DNA of 64,000 nucleotides, from contig NC_056523.1 in assembly GCF_019175285.1 (NCBI RefSeq), forward strand, positions 206,886,391 to 206,950,390, written 5' to 3'. The notes under the pieces are model-generated. The model was not told the origin of the DNA. It did not search any database and worked only from the letters and a program-made list of their open reading frames with translations. Below, piece after piece: positions 37,054 to 50,600 of the stretch. Origin of the DNA: Sceloporus undulatus. Lineage: Eukaryota; Chordata; Lepidosauria; Squamata; Phrynosomatidae. The stretch's first letter is position 1; every line of letters starts with the position of its first letter. The translations under genes were made by a program, and so were the position numbers.

Positions 37054-40000
37054 GTAAGCCGAGCCCCCTGACTGCCCCCCCATCTCCCCTCCCATGGTCT
37101 AGTTACGTCCGCACTGCAGAAATAATCCGGTTTGAGAGCGCTTTAATTGCCCTGGCTCAGTGCTAGGGAATTCTGGGAACTGTAGTTTTGCGAGACATTC
37201 AACCTTTTCTGTCAGAGAACTCTGCAGACATTGCAAACTATAATTCCCAGGAGTTGTTCCCTAGCACTGAGCCAGGGCAATTAAAGCGCTCTCAAACTGG
37301 ATTATTTCTGCAGTGTGTTTGGGACCTTTCTTGCCAGGATTTGTTCAGGTTTGCCTTTGCTTCCCTCTGAGGCTGAGAGAGTGTGACTCCCTTGAGCCCT
37401 TTAATAAGAGATTTTGGACTTCATCTCCCAGGAGCCTCAGCCATGTGGGCCAATAGCCTGTGATTCTGGGAGCTGGAGTCCAAAGTCCCTTGAAAAGCAC
37501 AGTTTGGGGTACTATATTACTATATATCAGTGGTCTCCAAAGTGCTCTTTCAGGGACTTTGGACTCCAGCTCCCAGAATCCCAGGCTATTGGCCCACATG
37601 GCTGAGGCTGTAGAAATAATGCTGTTTGACACCACTCTTAAGTGCGGCCGCTCTGTCCTATGGAATCCTGGGATTTGTAGTTTTGCAGGGTTTTCAGCCT
37701 TCGCTGCCAAAGAGTTCTGGTGCCTCACAAAACTACAATTCCCAGGGTTCTGTAGGATGGGGTCGCGGAAGTTAAAGTGGTGTCAAACTACATTATTCCT
37801 ATTATTTTGTAGTTTATGGAAGAAACTACAGAACTACAACGCAACTGCGAATCCCACACAGTCCCACAGCACTGAGCTGTCGGAGTTAAAGTGGTGCCAA
37901 ACTGTGTGGTTTTTGCGGTGTCAGTGCGTCTCAGGGCAGCAGGGGCGTCCTCACCGCAAAGGAGGACAAGGCACCTCAAAATGTGGGATGTTCAAGACGA
38001 AATGTAGGACATGACCAAATAAAAGCTCTAAATGCTCCTATAAATGTACATCTGTGTTTCCTGCACCAAAGGGAGGGCATGTTGGAATTCCTCCTGGACA
38101 GAAAGGTGAAATGGAGGACATGCCCTGGAAAAGGAGGACATCTGGTCATCGAGGTGGCTTTGGGTGACCTTTCTTTGAGCTCAATAAAGTGATCCAGGGA
38201 GCAATGGCAGAAACACTTCTCCGGAGAAGAACTATTAAAGGCTAGAATGAGGTTAGTGCTAGTTGCTGCAGCAAGTCACTTCTGTGGCTGCTATTTGACA
38301 ACTAGTTGGGATCATGTGTTCTTGGCAAGACTTCTTCAGATGGGTGTGTGCGATAATGGCAGTTAAAGCAGTGTCAAACTGGATTATTTCTGCAGTGCGG
38401 CTGCAGCCCAGCTGATATAGACCTAGATGTCCTCTTTTTGTAGTGGCCCAAAAGCCCCACTGCTGCTCTGCCAAACTTGAGTATGGGAACCTTGAATGGT
38501 TCTGCAAATATCCCAGAAGGCACAAAATTTATTCAGAATGGTGACATCCCAAGCAATGCATAGAAAGCTTTGGAGGCACTCTTCGGACCTGGTGAGCGGG
38601 CAACAAAGATGTCAGACGAGGTTCATTTTCATGGAAATTGTTGCACACTGAGGCCAAAATCCTTAACCTGTATGTAGACATGGATCAGAGAGCCAGTGAG
38701 GTGTAGTTGTTTCAGCATTGGACTAGGACGCTGGAGAATAGGGTTCAAATCCTGGCTCAGCTGTGGAAACCCACTGGGTGAACTTGGGCAAGTTGAAGTC
38801 TCTCCACCTCAGAGTTTATCAGTGGTAAACCCACTCTGAAGAAACCTGCCAAGAAAACCCCATGATAGGTTCACCTTACGATAGCCATAAGTTGGAAATT
38901 ACTTGAAGGCACACAACAACACCAACAACAAAAGACGCGATTGAGACCTCATAACTTAGTGTAGTGTGATGGTGTAGTATTAGGAAGGGACTTGAAAATG
39001 CAAGCAGGAACTGTCAGAATGCCTTCTTGTAAAGAATATTGTGGACCCTTCAGGTTGCTCCAAGTGGAACTCATTTGATTGAAGGATTGGGTCATCTTCC
39101 TTGAGAATCAAGCAGAATTCCTGAGGTCTTCTAGGGGTGCATCTACACTGTAGAAATAATGCAGTTTGACACCACTTTAGCCTCCTCTGCCAAAGTGTGC
39201 TGGTGCCTCACAAAACTACGAATCCCAGAATTGTGTAGGATCGAGCCATGGCAATTAAAGTGCTGTTAAACTGCATTAATTCTACAGTGTAGATTATTGG
39301 TTCCCAAACTTTGGGACTTCACCTCCCAGAAGGCCCACTTATCTTGGCCAACAATTAGGAATTCTGGGAGTTGAAGTCCAAAACACCTGGAGGACCAAAG
39401 CTAGGGAACCACTAGTGTAGATTCACTGACTGTGGATTTCCAGGGCTGATTGGGGATTCAAGCCCTGGCCTCCAAAGTCATAGTCCGATTTTCAAACTAC
39501 TACATCAAGCTGGCCCTCTAATTAATTCTACAGTTTATTTAGATCTGTGGTTCCCAAATTTTTGTCATCCAGGTGTTTTGGACTTCAGCTGTCAGAATTC
39601 CTGGCTGTTGGCCAAGGGGCTTCTGAGAGTTGACGTCCAAAACATCTGTGTGACCACAGTTTGGGAATCAATGAGTTGGAAAAGTTGCCTTGAACCACAA
39701 CTCCCAGAATTCCACTGTCATACTGGCTGGGGTTTTCTGGGAGTTGTAGTTCAAAAAAGCTGCGGCACTTTTTCCAAACTTGGTAGCAGATGTGGTAAGG
39801 AGAATGTAGAGAAATGAAATGGAGAATGTGGATTAAGAAATTATTTCCGTTTTTGATACTACTCTAGATTGCTCAGAGTTTTGAATGCCTGCGTAAGGCT
39901 ATAGTGCTGAGAGCAGCTGGTTGGAGAAAGGCCATCTCAGCTGTCACTTGTCCTTCCAAGTTGTATAAAAAGTGCTGTACGTACTCAAAGGGAGCTATTT

Positions 40001-43000
40001 CAAACCTAGCACTCCCCATATGAAATTGGAATGCAGCAGTGGAAATCCTTCTCTTGTGTCCATTACACAGTGGTGAGCTTTGGAGTCCAGTGCTCAGTGT
40101 TAAGCTTTGGAGACATAACATTACTGGGACCTTTGCTCTGATTGTATAGGGCAGTTGGGTTCTTATCCACAGAAAGGCATTCTTGGCACTTGCAGCTTGT
40201 CAGATCACAGTGGTGAGAAAAGTGCAGTCAGAGCAACCATTCCTCAGTGTATTTGCATAACCCCCTATTTCCACCCTGACATCCTTCATTCAAAGCAGGG
40301 CTTCTAGGGCTGCTGCCACACTGCAGAGTTAATGCAGTTTGACACCACATTAACTGCCATAGCTCTATGCTATGGAATTCTGGAATTTGTAGTTTGGTGA
40401 GGTATTGAGCCCTCTCTGTCAGAGAGCTCTGATGTCATAACAAACTACAAATGCCAGAATTTCATCACTTGGAGCCATGACACTTAAAGCAGTGTCAAAC
40501 TCCACTAATTCTGCAGTTACTTCTGGCTGGAAGATTCTGAGAGTTGTAATTTTTTAAAAAAGATAATTTTCTAAGCTCTCATTGAAAGGATAACGTAGAA
40601 CAGGATTGAGCGGCTTTGTGGGACTTGCTAAGACACACTGGAAGCTGCCTTGCTGTATGTTTTAAAGACTCTTCTGGTAGTTTGCCATGAAAATTGGGTG
40701 GTGGTGTGGCATCTACATGGCAAAAACTAGACCAGGGATGGTGAACCTTTTCGAGGCCGAGTGCCCAAACTGCAACCCAAAATCCACTTATTTATTGCAA
40801 AGTGCCATGTCCCTCTGGCTTTCTAGTAACAAACTCTGGCAAACTCTGTGCAGGGACGATGACACATGTGCCCACAGAGAGGGCTCTGAGTGCCACCTCT
40901 GGCACACGTGCCATAGGTTCTCCATCACTGAACTAGACTGATGGGGCTGCATTGAACCCATTATATAGCGAGGATGGTGGGGAAGTTGTACCTGCGATCC
41001 TGGAGGATTGCTACCTTTTACAGTACAGGACTATTGATTTAAGGCAGATTTATATGTTCTGAATGGATAAAGTTTCCTACACATCTCAGGAAAAACTCTT
41101 TTTAACAAAGGACAATATTTATGTTTCTTAATGTAAAGACAAAAACCTGCTTGAGACATATTTTTATGCTGCAGCATACCTAGGCAGAAAGAATTGACCT
41201 GAAGATTTTAAAATTAAAGTGTAATGATTTCTTGGCCTTGACCTACAGACAACCTCCAGATCTTAAACAATGCAAGGACAAGATCCTGCAACAAACTTAG
41301 ATGTTAGCTCTGTCTGGGTGCAATATTACAGGGGCCAATAATATCATAACACCAGAGGTGCATTTATGTGCTTTTCCTCCAATGTGATATATGCCATCCT
41401 GTGCCAGCATAGAGAATGCCCTGGTTATCTCTGATTATCTGCTGTCACTGACTGGAACTGGCAATGGGATTCTCTTCCCTCCTCATTTACGTTTCCCATT
41501 GAGAACATGAGTGTGGTTGGGCGGTGCTTATTTCTGATGGTAATCAAAGATAACAATGAACGTACGGAGGACTTTGGATCAGGCCAAGGTACACAGAAAT
41601 GGGAAGGCACAGGGGAAAAATAAACCTGGAAAAAATTCATAAAAGATATGGGTTTTTTATTCCCCCGTCCAAAGTTTCCTCTCCCCACCTGGAAATGTTA
41701 GGGAGGGGGAAAGGTGAATAAAATGTTGTGGGCCCAAAATACACTGCAGAAATAATCCAGTTTGAGACCACTGTAACTGGCCTGGCTCAGTGCTAAATAA
41801 CTACAGTTCTCAGAATTCCCTAGCATTGAGCCAGGGCAGTCAAAGCAATCTCAAACTGGATTATTTGTACAATGTGTTTTGGATCTAAGACAAGTTATTC
41901 ACATAATTGTTGGCTGTTGTGGTTGTGTGCTTTCAGGTCGTTTCTGACATACGGTGACCCTATTGGGTTTTCTTGGCATGTTTCTTCAGAGAGTGTTTGC
42001 CATTGCCATCCTTTGAGGCTGAGAGTGTGTGACTTGCCCAAGGTCACCCAGTGGGTTTATATGGCTGAGCCATGATTCAAACCCTGGTCTCCAGAGTCAT
42101 AATCCAGTGCTCAAAGCAATACACTATGCTGGCTCTCTTCACTTATTTACTGCCCACAAATCATTCCTAAAAACTATGTGGCAGGAAGACTTTTATGTAC
42201 GTTTGTGTATGGTAACAAATAGTTACAATTCCTGGTCTTGGTTTCCTTTTCTCAGTTCTTTTCATAAGAATGAGTGTGTTATGTCTGCTTGACATTGTGA
42301 AGAACTGGTGGAGACAAAATAATTTTCTGTGTTTTACTAATGGTGATGTTTTCTTGCTTTTTGGATTACTGTATTTTTCCCCTTTTCCTCAAACGGGTAA
42401 AACCAGAGAGGTTCCATTTGTAGCATCGTTTGTAATAAACATCTTAAAGTAAATTCCATTTGTAATTATAGAGTGAGAGCCAATATGACATAGTGGTTTG
42501 AGTGTAGGACTGAGACTCTGGAGACAGGGCTCGATTCTCAGCTCAGCCATGAAACCCACTGGGTGGCCTTGGGCAAGTCACACTCTCTCAGCCTCAGGAG
42601 AAAGCAATGCCAAACCCTGTCTGAAAAATCTTGCCAAGAAAGCCCCACAATAAATTTGTCTTAGGGCTGCCATACATCAGAAATGACTTGAACACACACA
42701 ACAACAATCCTGAATAAACTGTACTTGTGATATATCAAACACAATAATTTTATGTGAGACCAAGTTATGCATAATGAATTTTATGTCCCTAAAGTACAAC
42801 TTTTAATCTGTTGTTGTTATTGTTGTTGTGCGCCTTCAGGTCATGTCTGACTCCTAGCAACCCTACGGTGAACATATCATGGGGGGTTCTTGTCAGAATT
42901 TGTTCCTGTGAGGCTGAGAGAGTGTAACTTTCCTAAGGTCACCCAGTAGGTTTCCATGGTTGAGCAGGGATTTGAATCTTCATCTCCCAGTGTCCTAGAA

Positions 43001-46000
43001 TATTGCGGTTTTTAAAAAAATGTTCTTCTTACCTACTTTCTTGGCACTATGCTATTTCATACACCTCTATCATATCTTCCGACAGCTCCAAAGTTTCAGC
43101 CTTTCTAACTGGGGCAGTTCTTCCAAACCCTGGAATGGATCCCTGCACACAAGAGTGAGCTTCCCAGTTGGAAAGCAAGCAGTGCAATGCAGAGTCTAGT
43201 CCTCTCCTTCAGTGAATGTGGCTTCAAGAGCCAGCATGGCATAGTGCTTTGAGTGTTGGATTGCCACCCTGGAGGCCAGGATTCAATTCCCAGCTTGACC
43301 ATGGAATCCATTGGATGATCTTGACAAGTGGCATGCTCTCGGCTTCAGGGGAAGGCAGTGGCAAACCTCCTCTGAACAAATCTTGCCAAGAAAGCCCTAT
43401 GATAGGTTTGCTTTAGGGACATCATAAGATGGAAATGACTTGAAATCACACATCATCATCAACATCTGTATACCAGAGTTTCTTTTCCCTGCCCTGTGTT
43501 GAAAGGAAACAGCCATCAGGGAAGAGATGTGGCCTTTTTGACTTGGAACAGTTCATTGGGTAGACTTAATTGTTGAAAACCAAAGCAGTCATTCTCTGCT
43601 GGAAAGGTCTGTGTTCATGAAGGAAAGATTAGGAGTCAAATTCAAGCGAGTCAGCATAATAAAAGTTGAATCATGTTGGAGCTTGCTTTGGATTTAACCA
43701 TGTAGGAACTTGCATTTGTCTCCTGTGTGGGTTGCAAAATCCAAGCAGAGCTGCTGGTAGAATTTCACCAACAAATCTGCTAATGGCTTGTTTCTTCTTG
43801 CTGGAATTCAGGATTGCTACATATTGATGGCCATGCTAAAAATGACCTCATTTGAGAGATGTGCAGTAAAGAGGGGTCTAATTTTCTCAGGCCGTTCTCT
43901 AATTTAAAAAGAACATTGCAAGTGTGGTTCTGTTCTGACAAATGAATATGTAAGAACTACATTTACTTATTGGAAAGGTCAGTTACCCCTCACGTCTGTC
44001 ATTTGATTGTGGATTTGAAGCCTCCTACTCATTTATGGCGGCACTTGCTATTTCATGTCCCAATTATTCTTCTGTAATAATGATTGCTCCGCAGTGTTTC
44101 AGCTTCACCTCCCCACCCCTATAGGTCTGTGTTTTAAAATTGAATATTTTCATGAAAAGGTCATTGGGGTTAATTAGACCTCAATTGAAATGTGGGTGAA
44201 GGGATGGATTACTGGGCATTCAGTCTAGGGAGCAAATTAAAACAACATGGCAAACTATAATTTGATAACCTTGTTGCTTTTACTGTTAGTGTAGTAGCTA
44301 ATATGTGGAGATATTATACATTTAGTACAGTGGTCCCTTGTTGTTGTTGGGGTTTGGTTCAAGGACTCCCTCTGGATACCAAAACCTTGACTTTGCCATT
44401 TTATATAAGGGATACCAATTTACTATGCTCAAATCCCAATAAGGACAGTGGCATAGTAAATTGGTATCCCTTATATAAAATGGCAAAGTCAAGGTTTGCT
44501 ATTTGGAATTTATACTTATTTTGAATACTTTCAAGCTGTGGATGATTGAATCCATGGATAAAGAACCAGGGCAGTTAAAACAGTCTCAAACTAGTTTATT
44601 TCTGCAGTGTGTTTTGCACCTAAGAAGAGCTGGGCTGGATCAGACCAAAAAGCATATCTCACAAGTGGGTATTCTGATGTTACTGAACTACACTTCTGAG
44701 CATGCCTTACAACTTGTTATACTTTTGGGGGCTGTTGGTAATTGCAGTCCAATAACATCTAGAAGGCTGCAGTTTAAATTCTGGCCTGTCCAGTCCCTTG
44801 TTTTATTCACATGGTGGCCCACCAGTTTTGGATGTGAAGCCCCCAAGATCAACATATCCAGGAGGCTTTGAGTTGGAGGAAAAGGTGAGTTGGCCCCTTG
44901 GAAATCTGCTCTGTTAACTTAAAACACTTTTTGCATTATTTATATTGGTTGTTGGAGTCTTTTAATTTTTTAAAAAAATGTTCTACTTTTTCTCTTTAAA
45001 AAAGGCAAAACTGAAAGCGCCTATTCCTGCCCTAAGCAATAATACTTAAAAGCACTTCACATTTTAAGCCCAGTATTTTTTTTTTTACAAAAAGAGATAC
45101 AGTAGATGATGGCTTGATTTGATCCTGATATCATATTAGTAAAGTGTTTCGTATTTGTAGGCACTATTGGACTAGGATTCTGGAGACATGGGTTCAAATG
45201 CCAGCTCGGCCACGTAAACCCACTGGGTGACTTTGGGCAGTCACTCTGGGCCTCAGGGGAAGGCAAAGACAAAGACACTCTGAAGAAATTTTGCCAAGAA
45301 AATCCCATGAAATCCCTTAGGTTCGCCATAAGTTGGAAGTGACTTGAAGATACACAACAACAACAGATTTGTAGATGTGGGGTGGTTAGTACTACTTATG
45401 GTAGAATCAACTCAATGAAATTGGAGCTCATTGTGAAAAATCAGTAAGGAAACACTGATTGATGGCTCTTTCATCTATCCTAGAATTAATTCAAGCTAAG
45501 CCTGCTGAATTTAGAATAACACTGAGGTTGACATGAATGAAAGATTCAGTCATAGAATCATATTGTTGGAAGAGACCCCAAGAATGGCCATCCAGTCCAA
45601 CCCCATTCTGCCATGCAGGAAATCACAATCAAAGCATCCCCGACAGATGGCCATCCAACCTCTGTTTGAAGACCTCTAAGGAAGGAGACTCCACTACACT
45701 TTGAGGGAGTTTCTTCCACTGTCGAACAGCCCTTACTGATGGTACCAGAAGAAAATATTCAGGATGAAAATAAGCGGCCAAGTAGATTTTTGAGTTGTGA
45801 GAGTTGACTTTTTGAAGGAACAACGTCATCTGAATGCTTCTAATTCTAATATTCCTTTTCCTAAAAGCATGTTATTTTTGATGAAGTTATCTTTCAAGGA
45901 AGCATGCTCACAATTGCAGCCTTATTTCAGTGTTCAGTTTCTGATTCAGTTATTTCCATGTGCTATTTGTGCCCCTCCCCATGTTGTGAATAATAGTGGG

Positions 46001-47639
46001 AAGCGTCTTTCATTAACACAATGATCCATCAAGGTGAGAAGGGGTAGAATCCACTCATCTGAAGCTAATATTTTACCCTTCTGGTGCCATCTACATGGGA
46101 AGGTCTTGACAAAACCATAAAGAACATGCTGGCTCCAACCAGTTCTGAATCTTGGGCGGGTTACAAACCGCCATAAAGTACGCGCTCCGCGCGTACTAGG
46201 GTTAGGAAGGGCCGTATTAGGGTTAGGAAGGTTCTTATCTTCCTGACAGCCCTTTCTCCCAGTACGCGCAGAGCGCGTACTTTTTTGCGGTGCCCATCCA
46301 CATGGGCGCCGCCATGTTGACGTATTGGACGCTGTGCGTCCAGACGTGTCGCGGCGGAAGTGACGTCGCGAGGACGCACTCCACCCCTCGCGGCGCCACT
46401 TCCGCGTTCCAAAAAGGAGCGGCATTTCGCCGCTCCTTTTTTGCTGCGCAGGGAAGCCTCGTGGTCTGGCAGCTGGGGCTTCCCTACGCAGCGAATGGCG
46501 GCGGCAGGAAAACGGCCCCTTGAGGGCCATTTGTAACCCGCCTTGGAGAGTTTCTGCCAGTCCATGACTCTTACCATACTGCAGAAGTAATGCAGTTTGA
46601 CACCACTTTAACTGTCATGGCTCCATCCTGTGGAATTCTGGAATTTGTAGTTTGTTGAGCCACCAAGAACATGAAATATGTTGGTATTTTTAGTTTCTAG
46701 TCCTCTCCTGTCATTGTAGTGCAGTTTGTGCTAATTTCATTGAAATTAAATTTGGTCCGTGAGTTGAAAGTAGTTCCCTACCCTTGGTGTAGCCAATACA
46801 AAATTAGATGGGCTAGTGATTTGATTCTTCATAAAGTAGCTTTGGATATTAATATATGATCTATTGATGCTGCAGTTGCAGTGAGGTTCAGAGATCCTGG
46901 GAGGCCATTCTTGGTGACATTCCTATGGCAAAAGTGGAATAACATTCAAAATTCACAAAATACTGATGCCTTTCTAGGGCCCACCAGAATGCACAAAATA
47001 CAGGACGCAAACTTTTGAAGCTCCACTGGCTTCTTCATCAGGCAAAGGTGTTAAAAATTATACAGGAGAAAGGGAAAATATGATAATGTTGGCATCACAT
47101 TTGTCAAAATGTTGTTGTTCTCAGTTAAGGTGGTATCCATGTAGGCAGAGACCACTCCTCTAGTTTACTATGGGAGTTCTGGGAGACAGACTCATAAATT
47201 CCAGAACATAAAATGTAAACTAAAACTTCCTTTAAGATGCAGGCAAATGTGTTATGTTTGTTGCCTGGAGGAAAGGGTAGAGAAGAGCAAGGCTCATTTT
47301 GTATGGTATACTTTGTTGTTGTTTTCTTTCCCGTGCAAAACACATTATGAAAATCTGTGTAAAACAAATAATTCGATGAAACATGCAGTTTAGGCCAGGA
47401 TTGGTTTAAATCAAATAATTTAACATACCTGTACACTTCTGCCCCCCCCCCCCCAAAATAATCATTAAAAAAAAAAGTCTAGCTGTTCTTACTATTTTCC
47501 AACCTTCTTGCTGGAACAACAATGACTGTTTGAATTTAAACTAGGTTTAAATTTAAACCAAATAACTTAAAGAAAACATTCCTGGTTTTTAAAAATTGAC
47601 TATTCCTATTATGTATGAAAATGGTAATGATAGCCAAAC

Positions 47640-47679
<40 letters not shown>

Positions 47680-50600
47680 TAGTCTGGCTATCATTACCAT
47701 TTTCCAACCCTCTTAATGGAGCAACAATGACTATTTGAATTTAAAATCCTGTGTGAGTTGCTTCTTTTAAATCACTTTTGTTGTTCAAGAACTGCCATTC
47801 AGAAACAGATACTTCAATTAACATAAATTCAACCAAAACAACTTACTTTAACATAACATCAGAACTGCACTTTGTTACTTAATTTTCTGGTTTAGTTCTT
47901 TATTGATGTAGTTCTGCAAAATAACATGAAAAACTGGTTTAGCAAACAAACAAAACAAACAACACCAAGTTTATACCAACCAGCCAACCAAGTTTCTTGG
48001 TTTTTTTTAACACCTTGTCCTAACTGTGTTTTAAGCAGCGTAGAATACAGTAAGTATATAACCTAAAACCTCCCAAGTCACTGTTTTTGTAGTTTCTGCT
48101 TATAGAATTTCATAATCTATTTTCCACTGAATTTGAACATTCATCTTCAAGAATGTCTAATTCCAGATTTACTTCTCTTTTTCTAAAGTTTTCATCTGTT
48201 CTTTCTTTCTTTCTTTTTTAGGAAGTTGGCAGGATGCACGCTCTTTATCACGGGTGCAAGCCGTGGTATTGGAAAAGCGATTGCCTTGAAAGCAGCAAAG
48301 GATGGGGCAAATATTGTGATAGCTGCTAAGACAGGAGTGCCACATCGTACACTCCCAGGAACGATCTACACTGCAGCAGAAGAAAGTAAGTTCTGAGAGA
48401 GAGATATACAGTATGAAATGTCTGAGCTCCACTGCTTGCTTTAACCTCCAAATCATTTAAGCCTATACTGGTTTGAATTAAGAGGAATATCTCAGAGACT
48501 TCTCATTGAGCTGGGTTATTTGTACTCTGTTTCTACCTAAGGGTCTCTGTTGATATGCACAGAATTCTTATTTCTGTTTCAATCAGCTGAGAATGTAAGG
48601 ATGCATCTGAGTTTCTGTATGCTGTGATATGCCGTTGTAGTGGTAAGGAAAAACAATGCATTTTCCCTGAACTAGACTCCTTATGTGGCCAGCCACAGCC
48701 TTTCCCCCTAAATTGTCATATGTGTGACCTCCAGATGTGTGACCTCCAGATTTTGTTGAATTAGAACTCCCATCATTGCTCATCATCCTAGTTGTGCTGG
48801 AAAGAGCTGATGAAAGTTGCAGTCCAAGAACTCATGGAGAGCAACACACGACCCACTCCTGCTTCAGACTGTTCCTTCATGATCTGAATTACTCTTAAAT
48901 ATACTCTATACAATGCCTTCTCCAATCTGGTGCTCTCCAGATATTTTGGCCTATAATTCTCAGTATTCCTTACTATTGGCCATGCTAGCCTGAGCTGATT
49001 GTGGTTGTCTAAACATCTGGAGGGCACCACATTGGGGAATGCTGGCCTAACAGATGACCCAAGATCCTTCACTGAAGCTTAATGTAAAAAGATTTGAGGA
49101 CAGAGAAAGGAAGATACATCACACGTTTGTTTAAATCATCCTAGGATTCAAGCCAATACATTTTCAAGAACAACAAAATCCATCTCTAGGTATTTAATTC
49201 TGATGCTAAACGTCACAGCAAGAGTGAGTGCTATGTGACCGCCCCTTGTCAGAGTTGGACTGCATCTCCCATTATCCCTCAACACTAGCTATGCTGGCTA
49301 GTATGCTGAAGAGAGCTACAGTCCAGCAATATCTGAGGAGTCATTCTTTGTCCATCCCTCCCTTACAACATTGTTGTGTCAAGCCAGAGATGAGACAAGG
49401 TAGCTGCTGCCATAAAATGTAATGAGGTCTCTGATCATTTTTGTTTTGATTTGTTAATAACTTGCCATTGCCTCATATATGCTGTGCTTTTGAATATTTA
49501 AATTTTGACCAAATCATATTGTGCTTATTCTCCTTCCACCCTGCCCAGTTGAAGCAGCCGGAGGAAAAGCTTTGCCATGTATTGTTAACGTGAGAGAAGA
49601 AGATCAAATTGCTGATGCAGTGGATCAGGCTGTACAGAAGTTTGGAGGTAATGACCTAAATTAAAATGTAAAATATATATTGAGTGTATTAATTTTTAAG
49701 AGCCTGGTTTTAAAGTCCATTTTAAAAAAATCAAAGCAGAAGTATTAGCAAAGCAGGCAAGTTGTTAGTGTTTTTTTGAGAAAGATAATTTTATGACACT
49801 AAAAATTACTTTGTTTTTCAAAAAAAAAAAAAAACAGGGATAGATGTTCTTGTGAATAATGCAAGTGCTATCTCTCTGACTGGCACACTGGAAACACCTA
49901 CAAAGAAAGTGGACCTTATGATGAGTGCCAACACAAGAGGAACATACCTCACGTAAGTACTTATGGGCAATATCTTTTTTTGAAACAAGAAGATACATAT
50001 TCATTTTTTTCATTCATTGGGTTATATTTAGAAGCTACATGGGAAGAATTGGAGATGTCATGGATGGATTGAGAAATGTTAGGAGTCAAAAAGGCATTCC
50101 CAAAGTGATCCAGTTTTTAGGCCTTTTGCAGACACTGTTTGTTTGTTTCCTATGACCCCTGAAAGCTAGAGTCTTGAAAAAGAACAAGCAGAGTCCTTGA
50201 GAATATTGTGGGAGTTGACAGTTTCTGATATAGAAGCCACATTCCATGCCTGGTTAAACATAGCCATGTACATTCCCAGATCCCTTGCTTTTAAGAACTC
50301 CACTCCCATACCAAAGATATCCTAATCTCCCTTTATTTGTTGATCCTCCCTGTGTCTGTTTTTTAGCTTCTGCTGAAAATGTTTGTTTTTGTTTGCCTTC
50401 AGATAGTTTCTGACTTAGGGTGACCCTAAGGGGCTTCTTGGCAAGATTTATTCAGAGGGGGTTTGCCTTTGCCTTCTTCTAATGCTGAGAGAGTGTGACT
50501 CACTCAAGGTCACCCAGTGGGTTTCTGTGCCTGAGCAGGGGTTTGGATCTTAGTCTCCAGAGTTGTAGTACAACTTTCAAACCACTAAACCCTGATGTTT

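Larger units (their letters stand above)
36250..37080 (+). promoter_or_regulatory. HSDL2: HSDL2 CpG-island promoter (TATA-less)
   Basis: The stretch is dense in CpG and GC boxes (GGGGCGGGG, GGGGCGTGG and complements) just upstream of the ATG. A CACGTG E-box sits at 36657-36662, an inverted CCAAT motif (ATTGG) near 36739, and three GGGGCGTGGC-type boxes at about 36774-36840. No TATA box is seen. The 5' UTR probably begins between about 36850 and 36950, but the start site is not fixed by sequence. Confidence 0.8.

Noticed and set aside
38687-38760. A tRNA gene
   Set aside because: The A- and B-box-like motifs belong to the tRNA-derived head of a Sauria SINE; no cloverleaf is kept.
46190-46230. 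Interstitial telomere repeat (TTAGGGTTAGG)
   Set aside because: Only short copies, and the same phrase recurs in the related MITE at 13738; it is part of the element.
45946-46577. Open frames of 194 and 138 residues on the minus strand
   Set aside because: They cross the second CpG-dense MITE and share no likeness with known proteins.
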